Positions 7,406 to 13,893 of a stretch of DNA of 18,422 nt are shown here, one piece after another. The notes below the pieces were generated by a model, which was not told the origin of the DNA, ran no database searches, and saw only the letters and a list, made by a program, of their open reading frames with translations. The position numbers were made by a program, and so were the translations under genes. Source of the stretch: Lachnospiraceae bacterium UBA2868. GTDB lineage: Bacteria; Bacillota_A; Clostridia; Lachnospirales; Lachnospiraceae. The DNA is taken from NCBI GenBank assembly GCA_002350465.1, contig DEEW01000047.1, positions 2,144 through 20,565 on the forward strand, written 5' to 3'. Within the stretch, counting starts at the first letter, position 1, and every line of letters starts with the position of its first letter.

Positions 7406-8159
7406 ATTCTCTCTCTACACTGTATTCACCCAAATTCCGGCTCTTAAGTGTTGCCGTAAATGTTACCTTGTAATAACACTCATTAAGATCAAATCCCGGG
7501 CTTCCGTTTATATGCATGTGTTTTGTAAGTCGTCTGGCAAACCTTCGCCTCAGTATCATTATCTCCTCGGCTTCGAGACGGTTGCACAGATACAGATCAT
7601 ATGTCATTTCTTCATTTTCCGCACAACTCTCGTAGTCAACAGAGGCAAGCCTTAAGTTTTCTTCATCGGAATCAGATTCATATAATAAATACTCTATATC
7701 TCCCTCATCCTGACATACATTTAATATGTATGAAAGAAAGTAAGCATCATCATCCTTTCCCGAAAGCCTTTCGTCTATCCCCGTCACTTCCTTTGCATAT
7801 CCGACACCGGATTCGTACAGATACTCACAGTTCATTTCTGATACACTCTTTGCATCCGGAATCTCTACATAACATAGTTCGTTGCTGTATATCCCGTTTT
7901 CGAGATACAGCGTAAAGTGATCCGCAATCCTGTCCCTCCCCTTTTCATATCCTTTGTAGGAACTGTCGATCAGAAGGATATGGTATCTGTCAAATAGCTC
8001 CCTGTTATACTCTGCAAAACAGGACCTTACCGCATTATCCACCGCATACACCGCCTCCGATTTTGCAATGTACCGCTTTGTCATACCGGTAAGGGCTATG
8101 ATAAACCCTGACAGAACCGACAGTATCAGAGTCAGAAATACTGTGATTCCTCCCCTCAT
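7383..8159 (-). CDS. DUF5702-like, TadG-like pilus-locus protein
   Basis: A 258-residue protein with an N-terminal RGGITVFLTLILSVL segment and one hydrophobic helix (residues 5-27), then a long acidic exported domain (many Asp, Glu and Tyr). This N-terminus is typical of the DUF5702 proteins I recall from clostridial Tad loci. It resembles a pseudopilin leader, but Phe and Leu stand where the +5 Glu should be, so cleavage by the prepilin peptidase is doubtful. It may stay membrane-anchored. Its ATG overlaps the flp stop by 4 nt and no Shine-Dalgarno is seen, implying translation coupled to the pilin gene. The function of the exported part is unknown. Confidence 0.7.
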   Translation of the reverse strand: MRGGITVFLTLILSVLSGFIIALTGMTKRYIAKSEAVYAVDNAVRSCFAEYNRELFDRYHILLIDSSYKGYEKGRDRIADHFTLYLENGIYSNELCYVEIPDAKSVSEMNCEYLYESGVGYAKEVTGIDERLSGKDDDAYFLSYILNVCQDEGDIEYLLYESDSDEENLRLASVDYESCAENEEMTYDLYLCNRLEAEEIMILRRRFARRLTKHMHINGSPGFDLNECYYKVTFTATLKSRNLGEYSVEREYAYNTKI

Positions 8160-8362
8160 AGGGCATTGGCATCTTCCGCTATCCGTCCGAATATGCTGTT
8201 CATAATCCCGGTAAGCTGATCCCTGAAGATCACCACAAGACCTATGAGTACAACGAGGATCAGTATTACCTCCACAACTCCGATTCCACGATCGTCCTCT
8301 CCTGCAAAAACCAACCCTTTCCCAATCCTTGACAGGACTTCCGCAATTGTTTTAATGATCAT
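8156..8362 (-). CDS. Flp1-type IVb/IVc pilin, major pilin candidate
   Basis: This 68-residue protein is the likely main subunit of the Tad pilus. A 26-residue leader ends in DDRG, followed by IGVVE, which gives a prepilin cleavage site after Gly26 with Glu31 at +5. A continuous hydrophobic helix (EVILILVVLIGLVVIF) and a short amphipathic tail follow, as in Flp1-like pilins. The leader is longer than is usual. The gene is first in the second half of the Tad locus. It has a strong Shine-Dalgarno (AAAGGAGGA, 8 nt before the ATG), its own promoter and a structured leader, all consistent with high expression of a structural subunit. Confidence 0.88.
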   Translation of the reverse strand: MIIKTIAEVLSRIGKGLVFAGEDDRGIGVVEVILILVVLIGLVVIFRDQLTGIMNSIFGRIAEDANAL

Positions 8363-8468
8363 TCAACTCTTCCTCCTTTTTAAACAGACATTGAACAATA
8401 ATAAGTTTGAATTTATGCCGATACGGCATGAACTGTATTTTAAAAACCGCGACTGCGGTTCTTGGATA
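8363..8468 (-). promoter_or_regulatory. Structured 5' leader of the flp operon
   Basis: The predicted leader of about 105 nt has two perfect 6-bp hairpins on the minus strand. AACCGC-AGTC-GCGGTT (8445-8460) is followed by T-rich sequence. ATGCCG-TAT-CGGCAT (8415-8429) lies further downstream. The ribosome site follows. The first is short for a terminator but could act as a weak attenuator or a 5' stabiliser of a highly expressed pilin mRNA. No known riboswitch is recognised. Confidence 0.45.
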
Positions 8469-8474
8469 TGACCG

Positions 8475-8504
8475 ATTATACGGTATGATTTTTCCCTTTG
8501 TAAA
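8475..8504 (-). promoter_or_regulatory. Promoter of the flp half-operon
   Basis: The minus strand has TTTACA (8499-8504), an 18-nt spacer and a perfect TATAAT (8475-8480). The predicted start is near 8468. The sequence around the -35, GGGTATTTACA, nearly equals GGGCATTTACA at the cpaF promoter. The remaining 70 or so bases up to the terminator at 8588 show nothing further that I can name. Confidence 0.72.
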
Positions 8505-8575
8505 TACCCTTTTTCAATACTGTGATTCTGTACAAATACCCCACAATCCCTGTCTTTTCAAAACTGTTAAACATT

Positions 8576-8614
8576 AACAAAAAAAGAACAGAACCGGCAC
8601 AGATCCGGTCCTGT
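8576..8614 (-). terminator. Rho-independent terminator after the AEC permease
   Basis: On the minus strand a 10-bp stem (ACAGGACCGG with CCGGTTCTGT, one G-U pair) and a 7-nt loop are followed by CTTTTTTTG. It separates the aldolase-permease unit from the flp operon. The plus strand also has a T5 run after the stem, so it may work both ways. Confidence 0.85.
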
Positions 8615-8631
8615 TTTTCTACATAAAAATT

Positions 8632-9573
8632 TTATAAAAAATACATCACCACAGGGATTGTAATTATCGAAGCGATGGTTGTGAGGATTATCCCGGCGGA
8701 GATCATATCTTCTTCGGCACCGTACTGCTTGGCCATCATAAGCGGAAGATTTCCGGCCGGCATGGAAACCATTACTGCAACCGTGCTTAATATCAGTTTG
8801 TTCGCAACAAAGGGTTTCAGGATAAATATAAGCAATACAGGAACAAATATCTGCCGGATTATGACAAAGACATACAATCTCCATCTTGTAAACACTTCTC
8901 TCGGAACCATTTGCGCAACAGATACGCCCAGCACGACCATTGACAGGAAGGTTGTACAGCTTCCGATATAGCCGAGTGTAGTCTGTACTCCGTCAGGAAC
9001 TCTTATATCCATCAGATATACCGCTATCGTAACCACTGAAAATACCGTACCGGAATTGATTATATCTTTCCATGACAGATCGTTTCCGATATTCCTGTCC
9101 GGATGCTGTGCTGCCGCGGCTCTTCTGATAGATGCCGCACCGTATGTGTAAACTATCATATTAAGGGTCAGCCCGCATATCGATACGAATATAAGCGACT
9201 GCTGGCCGAGTACCGCAGCCGAGAACGGTATTCCTATAAAGCCTACGTTTCCGAATATCGTAAGCATTCTGTATGCGTACCTGCGTTCCTTTACCACCCC
9301 GAGAAGAGGCGGAATGATATATGCCAGAATTATGAGCAGGGCATACATTACAGCAAAGCTTAAAAATGCAATTCCTATCTCTTTGGCACTGACCTTTTGT
9401 TCTTCGGAAAGTGCCGCACACAAAAGAGTTATCGGGTTAGTCACGTTGACTATTATCCACGATAACTGTCTTGAGGCATCATTGGACAGATGTTTGCTCT
9501 TATAAAGGTAGACTCCGACCAATATCAGCGCAAATATTATGATCATCTGTTTTTGTACGATCCAGACACTCAT
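8632..9573 (-). CDS. AEC-family (auxin efflux carrier-like) permease
   Basis: A 313-residue integral membrane protein made almost wholly of hydrophobic helices (about ten), with the AEC hallmark of two five-helix halves. Recognisable family segments are VNVTNPITLLCAAL near residue 45, FGNVGFIGIPF in the first half and SMPAGNLPLMMAKQYG in the second. The AEC family includes bacterial malate/malonate and other carboxylate transporters. The substrate cannot be told from sequence. It starts 23 nt after the aldolase stop with only a weak purine-rich ribosome site, so the two form one unit and the transported compound may be linked to the aldolase reaction. A hairpin terminator follows. Confidence 0.88.
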   Translation of the reverse strand: MSVWIVQKQMIIIFALILVGVYLYKSKHLSNDASRQLSWIIVNVTNPITLLCAALSEEQKVSAKEIGIAFLSFAVMYALLIILAYIIPPLLGVVKERRYAYRMLTIFGNVGFIGIPFSAAVLGQQSLIFVSICGLTLNMIVYTYGAASIRRAAAAQHPDRNIGNDLSWKDIINSGTVFSVVTIAVYLMDIRVPDGVQTTLGYIGSCTTFLSMVVLGVSVAQMVPREVFTRWRLYVFVIIRQIFVPVLLIFILKPFVANKLILSTVAVMVSMPAGNLPLMMAKQYGAEEDMISAGIILTTIASIITIPVVMYFL

Positions 9574-9596
9574 TGCTCATCCATTCCCGTACCGGT

Positions 9597-10316
9597 TTAC
9601 TCTTTCCAAAAGCACTTCTTACACTTATAACAGTTTTCACCCGTTCTGTCAGCAGGATATTTTCCGGATATACCCATTTTATGTCTGACCTTTACAAGCT
9701 CTTCTATCTGTTCCTTCGTAAATACGTCTGCTCCCCCCATAAGGCTTGTCCTGTATAAAAGCTCCGCGTAAAACTCTAACGATTCCATCTTCATGTAGGC
9801 ACTCATGAGATCATCCGACCATGTAAGCACCCCGTGATTTTCAAGGAGAACTGCGTCAAAATCATTCAGATAAGGCTCTATCGAATCCGGAATACCGGAT
9901 GTTGACGGTGTGGCATATGGCGCAAGGGGCACACACCCGAGCATAACAACGGCCTCTGACATGATCGGCCGGTTAAGAGGCTGCCCTGATACGGCAAAGC
10001 AGGTTGCAAATTTAGAATGCGTATGGACCACTGCACCTACATCGGGCCTCTTTTCATACACTCTCATATGCATTTTAATCTCACTTGACGGCCTGAATCC
10101 GTCATTTGAATCTATAAGCTCTCCCTTTTCATTGATCTTGCATATATAGTCGGGTGTCATGAATCCTTTTGAAACACCGGTCGGTGTGCAAAGGTATTCA
10201 TGGTCATTCAGCTTAACCGAAATGTTCCCGTCATTTGCGGCAACCATTCCTCTGTCATAGATCCGTTTTCCTATATCACATATCTGCTCTTTGATCTTAA
10301 TTTCGCTTTCCGACAT
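9597..10316 (-). CDS. Class II (AraD/FucA-type) sugar-phosphate aldolase
   Basis: A zinc-dependent aldolase or epimerase of the AraD/FucA/MtnB superfamily, which acts on phosphorylated sugars. From the ATG at 10316 it has 239 residues. The expected active site is present: ANDGNIS near residue 27, catalytic Glu79 in PSSE, metal ligands His98 and His100 in VVHTH, and His161 in LLENHGVL. The C-terminus ends in an unusual tail with Cys229, Cys232 and Cys235 (C-x2-C-x2-C). An in-frame ATG 11 codons upstream falls on the predicted transcription start, whereas 10316 has a good AAAGGAG site, so I chose the latter. The true substrate (fuculose-1-P, ribulose-5-P, 5-methylthioribulose-1-P or other) is undetermined. 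It forms a two-gene unit with the AEC permease. Confidence 0.88.
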   Translation of the reverse strand: MSESEIKIKEQICDIGKRIYDRGMVAANDGNISVKLNDHEYLCTPTGVSKGFMTPDYICKINEKGELIDSNDGFRPSSEIKMHMRVYEKRPDVGAVVHTHSKFATCFAVSGQPLNRPIMSEAVVMLGCVPLAPYATPSTSGIPDSIEPYLNDFDAVLLENHGVLTWSDDLMSAYMKMESLEFYAELLYRTSLMGGADVFTKEQIEELVKVRHKMGISGKYPADRTGENCYKCKKCFWKE

Positions 10317-10355
10317 ATGATTCTCCTTTGTGATTAAAGCTCCGGTCAATGAAAA

Positions 10356-10384
10356 AGTTTATTCCATGAATCGGCTTTTGTAAA
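10356..10384 (-). promoter_or_regulatory. Predicted promoter of the aldolase-permease unit
   Basis: The minus strand has TTTACA (10379-10384), a 17-nt spacer and TAACT-like box TAAACT (10356-10361, 4/6 of consensus). Predicted start near 10349 gives a leader of about 33 nt with AAAGGAG before the aldolase ATG. No terminator is seen between tadC and this promoter, so readthrough from the Tad motor genes is also possible. Confidence 0.5.
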
Positions 10385-10404
10385 GATAAATCAATAAGTC
10401 TTAA

Positions 10405-11736
10405 TTATCCCTTAAGCCCTATAAATGCCGGTATCACGACTATCGCTATAACTGTTATAAGCATCATAAACATTGGTAGGAGCAGTTTTGTCTCTGCTTC
10501 CGATGCCTGCATTCTGACAGTGTTATTCTTGTCCCTTTGGGCTTTGCCAAGCTCCTCCTCAAGAATATTATCAAGATCCCGTCCACCTTTTATCACACTC
10601 TGTTTGACTAGGCACACAAATGACCTGTACTTTATGCTCTGACAGCGATGTGCGAATTCATCATATGCATTTAACTCTCCGCACCCTTCTTCCATCATCT
10701 TTTTTGTTGTTATCATCTCTTCATACGCATATCTTCTGTTTTTTCCGGCCACATCAAGGTTTTCCTCATACCTTCCGCAGATGTTGTACCATATGGCGCG
10801 GGGATTCATCCCCGCTGTATGGTATAGGGCATACTGGCTCAGTATATTCGGATAATCAGCTTCTATCTGCTTTTTCCTTGTTTCGGCCTTATCTTTTATC
10901 TTCCTGTCGGATGCAGCCATTAGTAAAAATGCCGATACAATACCTATAAACAAAACCGCCCAGCCTTTGTTTGCTGACGGCTTATAAAACCTGACCGGAG
11001 TTTTGCCGGCATACTCCGGCAGCTTTTGATCATGATCATATTGGCTTTTGTTATCACTTTCCTTTATTGACAGGTCAATGCTCTCTTCTGTTATGTCACG
11101 GACACTTTTGGGTATCGAATGTAACTCAACATATGCCATCTTGTCCACCCGATAGTCTTTGTATTTGCATGTTGCGCACAGCTGCACCTGTATCCCTTCG
11201 TTATCGGGATCTTCCTCCTTAAGCTTTGCTTTGTCTATTATTCCGGATGCCCCAAGTATTCGGGGATTATCCGTTTTCCACGTAATATCAAAAGGAAATC
11301 CTTCTATCCGGTCTGTCAGATTAAGTTTGGAAGTTACATATGATGCACTCTCGTTTTCTCCGAGAATTGCCTTCCACAAGACATCATCAAGACCTTCTGA
11401 GTATTCTTCAAGTTCCTCGCCACTGTATACTCTTTCATTAACTTTAACAGTTATCCTGTCAGAATATCCGTCTTCTGCCGTTACATCAAGTGTAACGGAC
11501 CTGCTTCCGTAGCCGGCTTCATTTCTGCCAAGTTCCCTCACCGGCGTTTGGGACTGCCTTCGATCTGATACAAATACCGGTATCGAGAGTATCACTGATG
11601 CTGCGATCACCAAAATGAACATCCATGATTTTCTCTTCCCGTGCTTACGTATCATCCTGCCTGCATCTGCCTTCGGATAGATCTGCCTGATGAATTCTTC
11701 TGATCTTCCCGAAACAAATATGTCAGATAATCTCAT
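10405..11736 (-). CDS. TadC-like inner-membrane platform protein with extracytoplasmic insertion
   Basis: The C-terminal half (residues 277-443) is a type II secretion F/TadC-type cytoplasmic domain plus a last membrane helix (418-438), the partner of TadB in the pilus platform. At 443 residues the protein is much longer than the 300 or so usual for TadC. The N-terminal part has a basic tail, one helix (38-57), about 200 polar residues (58-258) and a second helix (259-276). The topology puts those 200 residues outside. The stretch FDITWKTDNPRILGASGIID (149-168) followed by VQLCATCKYKDYRVDKMAYVEL resembles the atrophied Ig-like domains of clostridial surface proteins, and includes Cys187-x2-Cys190. 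Start overlaps the tadB stop by 4 nt (ATGA). Confidence 0.82.
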   Translation of the reverse strand: MRLSDIFVSGRSEEFIRQIYPKADAGRMIRKHGKRKSWMFILVIAASVILSIPVFVSDRRQSQTPVRELGRNEAGYGSRSVTLDVTAEDGYSDRITVKVNERVYSGEELEEYSEGLDDVLWKAILGENESASYVTSKLNLTDRIEGFPFDITWKTDNPRILGASGIIDKAKLKEEDPDNEGIQVQLCATCKYKDYRVDKMAYVELHSIPKSVRDITEESIDLSIKESDNKSQYDHDQKLPEYAGKTPVRFYKPSANKGWAVLFIGIVSAFLLMAASDRKIKDKAETRKKQIEADYPNILSQYALYHTAGMNPRAIWYNICGRYEENLDVAGKNRRYAYEEMITTKKMMEEGCGELNAYDEFAHRCQSIKYRSFVCLVKQSVIKGGRDLDNILEEELGKAQRDKNNTVRMQASEAETKLLLPMFMMLITVIAIVVIPAFIGLKG

Positions 11737-12485
11737 ACTCTTATATCTCCTATCTTTTCAGCCAAATAAACCGCAAGAATATAAACAGCCAGACATGCAC
11801 TCATTATCAGAATCCCTAACGGATTATGATACAGCACACTTATAAACGATCCGGAAGATAGGCGCAGATACGCAAGTATCCCGGGCAGGATGATACACAT
11901 TACTCTCTGCTCGTATTGTTTAGAGCGGATCATTATACGTGCTTCTTCTTCTGCCCGTCTCTTTGCTTCCATGATCTGCGTGCACGATGATATTACAGCC
12001 GGGCAATCCGCTCCGTTTTTTGAAGCAACGGAAAATACAAGTGCAAAATCATATATTTCCGTGATCTTTGTCCTTTTTGCCATCTCAAACAGAGCATCCT
12101 CAACCCTGACACCGGTCTTCACGTGTGAATTCACAATATTTAACTCTTTTACTATCCCTGCCCTGTACCCCAGCATTTTCTCCATATCGGCTCCGGCAGC
12201 GATAAATGCATTTTCCGCGGACAATCCCGCGGCAAGTGAAGATGCTACCGAATTCAGCGACTTGATAAATCCGTCCGTTAGCTGTTCACTCTTTCTCCTT
12301 GAACATACGGCAATTACCGCTTTTTTGTATAACAGGTAAAGCGGCGCAAATATAAAAGCGACAATGATCGAATCATAGAACAGCCACGCGACGGTTACGG
12401 ATATTACAATGTAGATCGCAACGCTTATGATCCATTCCTTCGCATCAAGCCTGACGCTCAAGTTTTTCTGTGTATGTAACCTCAT
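11733..12485 (-). CDS. TadB-like inner-membrane platform protein
   Basis: A 250-residue type II secretion F-family protein that, with TadC, forms the membrane platform driven by the CpaF ATPase. Two hydrophobic helices near the N-terminus (about residues 19-55) are followed by a cytoplasmic helical domain containing SLNSVASSLAAGLSAENAF and, in the family's conserved loop, NGADCPAVISSC. Two C-terminal membrane helices (about 193-210 and 222-242) follow. The start lies 41 nt inside cpaF, with a weak AAAGGA element 17 nt upstream, so translation probably depends on cpaF. The length is slightly short for TadB, which often has about 300 residues. Confidence 0.87.
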   Translation of the reverse strand: MRLHTQKNLSVRLDAKEWIISVAIYIVISVTVAWLFYDSIIVAFIFAPLYLLYKKAVIAVCSRRKSEQLTDGFIKSLNSVASSLAAGLSAENAFIAAGADMEKMLGYRAGIVKELNIVNSHVKTGVRVEDALFEMAKRTKITEIYDFALVFSVASKNGADCPAVISSCTQIMEAKRRAEEEARIMIRSKQYEQRVMCIILPGILAYLRLSSGSFISVLYHNPLGILIMSACLAVYILAVYLAEKIGDIRV

Positions 12486-13638
12486 TTACTCTGATCAGAT
12501 TTCCTTTCTCATATTTAAACAACGGGCTTGTTTCGATCACTCCCGCATCGGATTTGACCACTTCCCTAATCTCCAGTACATGCCTGCTTCCGTCCCGAAA
12601 CCTTCCGAGATGGACGATAATATCCACTCCCGATATGATCTGTCGTCTCAGAGCCTCCATCGGTATTCCGGTAGAGAGCATTATCATGGTTTCAAGGCGT
12701 GAAAGGGCATCTTGTGCGCTGTTTGCGTGAATTGTTGAAAGTGACCCGTCCTGACCGACATTAAATGCCTGAAGCATATCTATAGCTTCTTCTCCCCGAA
12801 CTTCCCCTACTATGACACGGTCGGGGCGCATTCGCAGAGCACTTCTGATCAGATCCCTGATAGTGATCTCGCCGCTCCCGTTTACCGTTGCATTTCTAGT
12901 CTCAAGTCTCACAAGGTTCCTGATACCCATTATCCGAAGCTCCGCACTGTCCTCGATGGTAATTATCCTCTCATCCGGCGGAATAAATCCCGACAGAACA
13001 TTTAAAAGCGTTGTCTTGCCCGAGCCGGTAGAGCCGCTTACAAGTATGTTGTACTTTGCACGTACCAGACTCCTTAAAAAATCAAGAGCCTCTTTAGTTA
13101 TACTGTTTGTGCGCACAAGCATATCCGAATCTACAGGCCGTTTCGGAAATCTTCTGATCGTAAGTATAGGGCCGTTTATGGCAACCGGATCAAGAACCGC
13201 GTTAACTCTCGACCCGTCAGCAAGCCTTGCATCCAGTATCGGAGATGACAGGTTGATAGTCCTGTTTACACCGGAGGCAATCTTGCCTATAATGTCAAGA
13301 AGCCTTTCCTTGGATTCAAACCGGATGCCGCATCCGGCTATTTTCCCTTCCCGTTCCGCAAATATCTCATCAATCCCGTTTACCATTATTTCTGTTACCG
13401 AGTCATCATCCAGAAGATCCTGCAGAACATCCAGTCTTCGTATTCTGTTAAACAGCTCATGGCTCATCTGCCCTCGCTGTCTGGAGGTTAGAGCCGAAGA
13501 ATCAATGTCGGCGATTATGCATTCTCTGACCGTCTTTAATACCTGTTCATCATCCGGAACAGAGTATTTAAGCAACCTGTCACATACCGTTGCATAAACC
13601 GCCGCCTTGATTTCGGCATATGATTTTGTAATTGTCAC
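12445..13638 (-). CDS. cpaF: CpaF/TadA secretion ATPase
   Basis: The motor ATPase of the Tad pilus, a cytoplasmic hexamer that powers pilin extraction and assembly. The 397-residue protein has all family boxes: Walker A GSTGSGKTT (202-210), an Asp box around TIEDSAEL (227-234), Walker B RVIVGEVRG (274-282) and the His box STIHANS (301-307). The N-terminal region (MVNGIDEIFAEREGKI near 85-100) matches the CpaF N-domain. It starts with GTG (13636-13638) preceded by AAAAGGGGG. It is the first gene of its operon behind a strong promoter. No TadZ/CpaE or CpaB gene precedes it. Confidence 0.96.
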   Translation of the reverse strand: MTITKSYAEIKAAVYATVCDRLLKYSVPDDEQVLKTVRECIIADIDSSALTSRQRGQMSHELFNRIRRLDVLQDLLDDDSVTEIMVNGIDEIFAEREGKIAGCGIRFESKERLLDIIGKIASGVNRTINLSSPILDARLADGSRVNAVLDPVAINGPILTIRRFPKRPVDSDMLVRTNSITKEALDFLRSLVRAKYNILVSGSTGSGKTTLLNVLSGFIPPDERIITIEDSAELRIMGIRNLVRLETRNATVNGSGEITIRDLIRSALRMRPDRVIVGEVRGEEAIDMLQAFNVGQDGSLSTIHANSAQDALSRLETMIMLSTGIPMEALRRQIISGVDIIVHLGRFRDGSRHVLEIREVVKSDAGVIETSPLFKYEKGNLIRVNEVTYTEKLERQA

Positions 13639-13687
13639 TTATCCCCCTTTTCTTCAATTTAGATAACTGTTGCTTTTGCGATTCCCC

Positions 13688-13701
13688 GAACCGACCGGTT
13701 C
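13688..13701 (-). promoter_or_regulatory. Hairpin in the cpaF leader
   Basis: A perfect 6-bp inverted repeat, GAACCG-GT-CGGTTC on the minus strand, lies about 50 nt before the cpaF GTG in a predicted leader of about 107 nt. With a two-base centre it would need to open a pair to fold as RNA, or could be a protein site in DNA. Just downstream GGGGAATCGCAAAAGC is unassigned. Confidence 0.3.
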
Positions 13702-13751
13702 ATGAAATGCTTTTGACAAAAATCAAGAAATTATATGATCTGTTAACCGGA

Positions 13752-13780
13752 ATTATAAGATACGAATCAGTAACTGTAAA
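13752..13780 (-). promoter_or_regulatory. Promoter of the cpaF-tadB-tadC operon
   Basis: The minus strand has TTTACA (13775-13780), a 17-nt spacer and a perfect TATAAT (13752-13757), one of the strongest promoters in the window. A 14-base inverted repeat, TGCCC-CTCC-GGGCA on this strand (13781-13794), abuts the -35 box on its upstream side and could be an operator. The predicted start is near 13745. Confidence 0.75.
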
Positions 13781-13820
13781 TGCCCGGAGGGGCAAAAATC
13801 ATTTTTCGTGATAATACATA

Positions 13821-13860
13821 AAAAACAGGTCCCGCTGCTCGATTGGGAGACCTGTTTTTT
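13821..13860 (-). terminator. Terminator of the flagellin-fliS operon
   Basis: On the minus strand ACAGGT pairs with ACCTGT and an inner CCC with GGG (two bases bulged), followed by TTTTTT. It lies 34 nt after the fliS stop. The plus strand also ends in six Ts, so the hairpin is probably bidirectional. Confidence 0.85.
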
Positions 13861-13893
13861 GTATATTATTCACAAGACTCTGTCTGTGTAAAC

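Larger units (their letters stand above)
13713..13860 (+). ncRNA. Candidate small RNA (speculative), with its promoter
   Basis: On the plus strand a perfect TTGACA (13713-13718) is followed after 15 nt by TATGAT (13734-13739), predicting a start near 13746. Downstream come a hairpin TGCCC-GGAG-GGGCA (13781-13794) that shows GGAG in its loop, and a terminator hairpin ending in six Ts at 13860. There is no open frame of note. The product would be about 115 nt, divergent from cpaF. The 15-nt spacer is short, which lowers confidence, and the hairpin DNA is also used by the cpaF promoter region and the fliS terminator. Confidence 0.3.

Noticed and set aside
10317..10349. Aldolase start 11 codons upstream at 10349
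   Set aside because: It coincides with the predicted transcription start and has no ribosome site, while the ATG at 10316 has AAAGGAG at good spacing and a family-like N-terminus.
12812..13597. A 261-codon open frame on the plus strand opposite cpaF
   Set aside because: It is Ser/Arg/Ile/Leu-rich without domains, lies wholly antisense to a well-conserved ATPase gene, and has the composition expected of a mirrored frame.
13672..13687. GGGGAATCGCAAAAGC in the cpaF leader, reminiscent of the c-di-GMP-I riboswitch core (GACGCAAAGC)
   Set aside because: The other required parts (CACAGGGCAAACC, the GAAA tetraloop and its receptor) are missing, so I do not call a riboswitch.
13730..13735. A second TATAAT on the minus strand near the cpaF promoter
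   Set aside because: No usable -35 box sits 16-18 nt upstream; that position is occupied by the other TATAAT.
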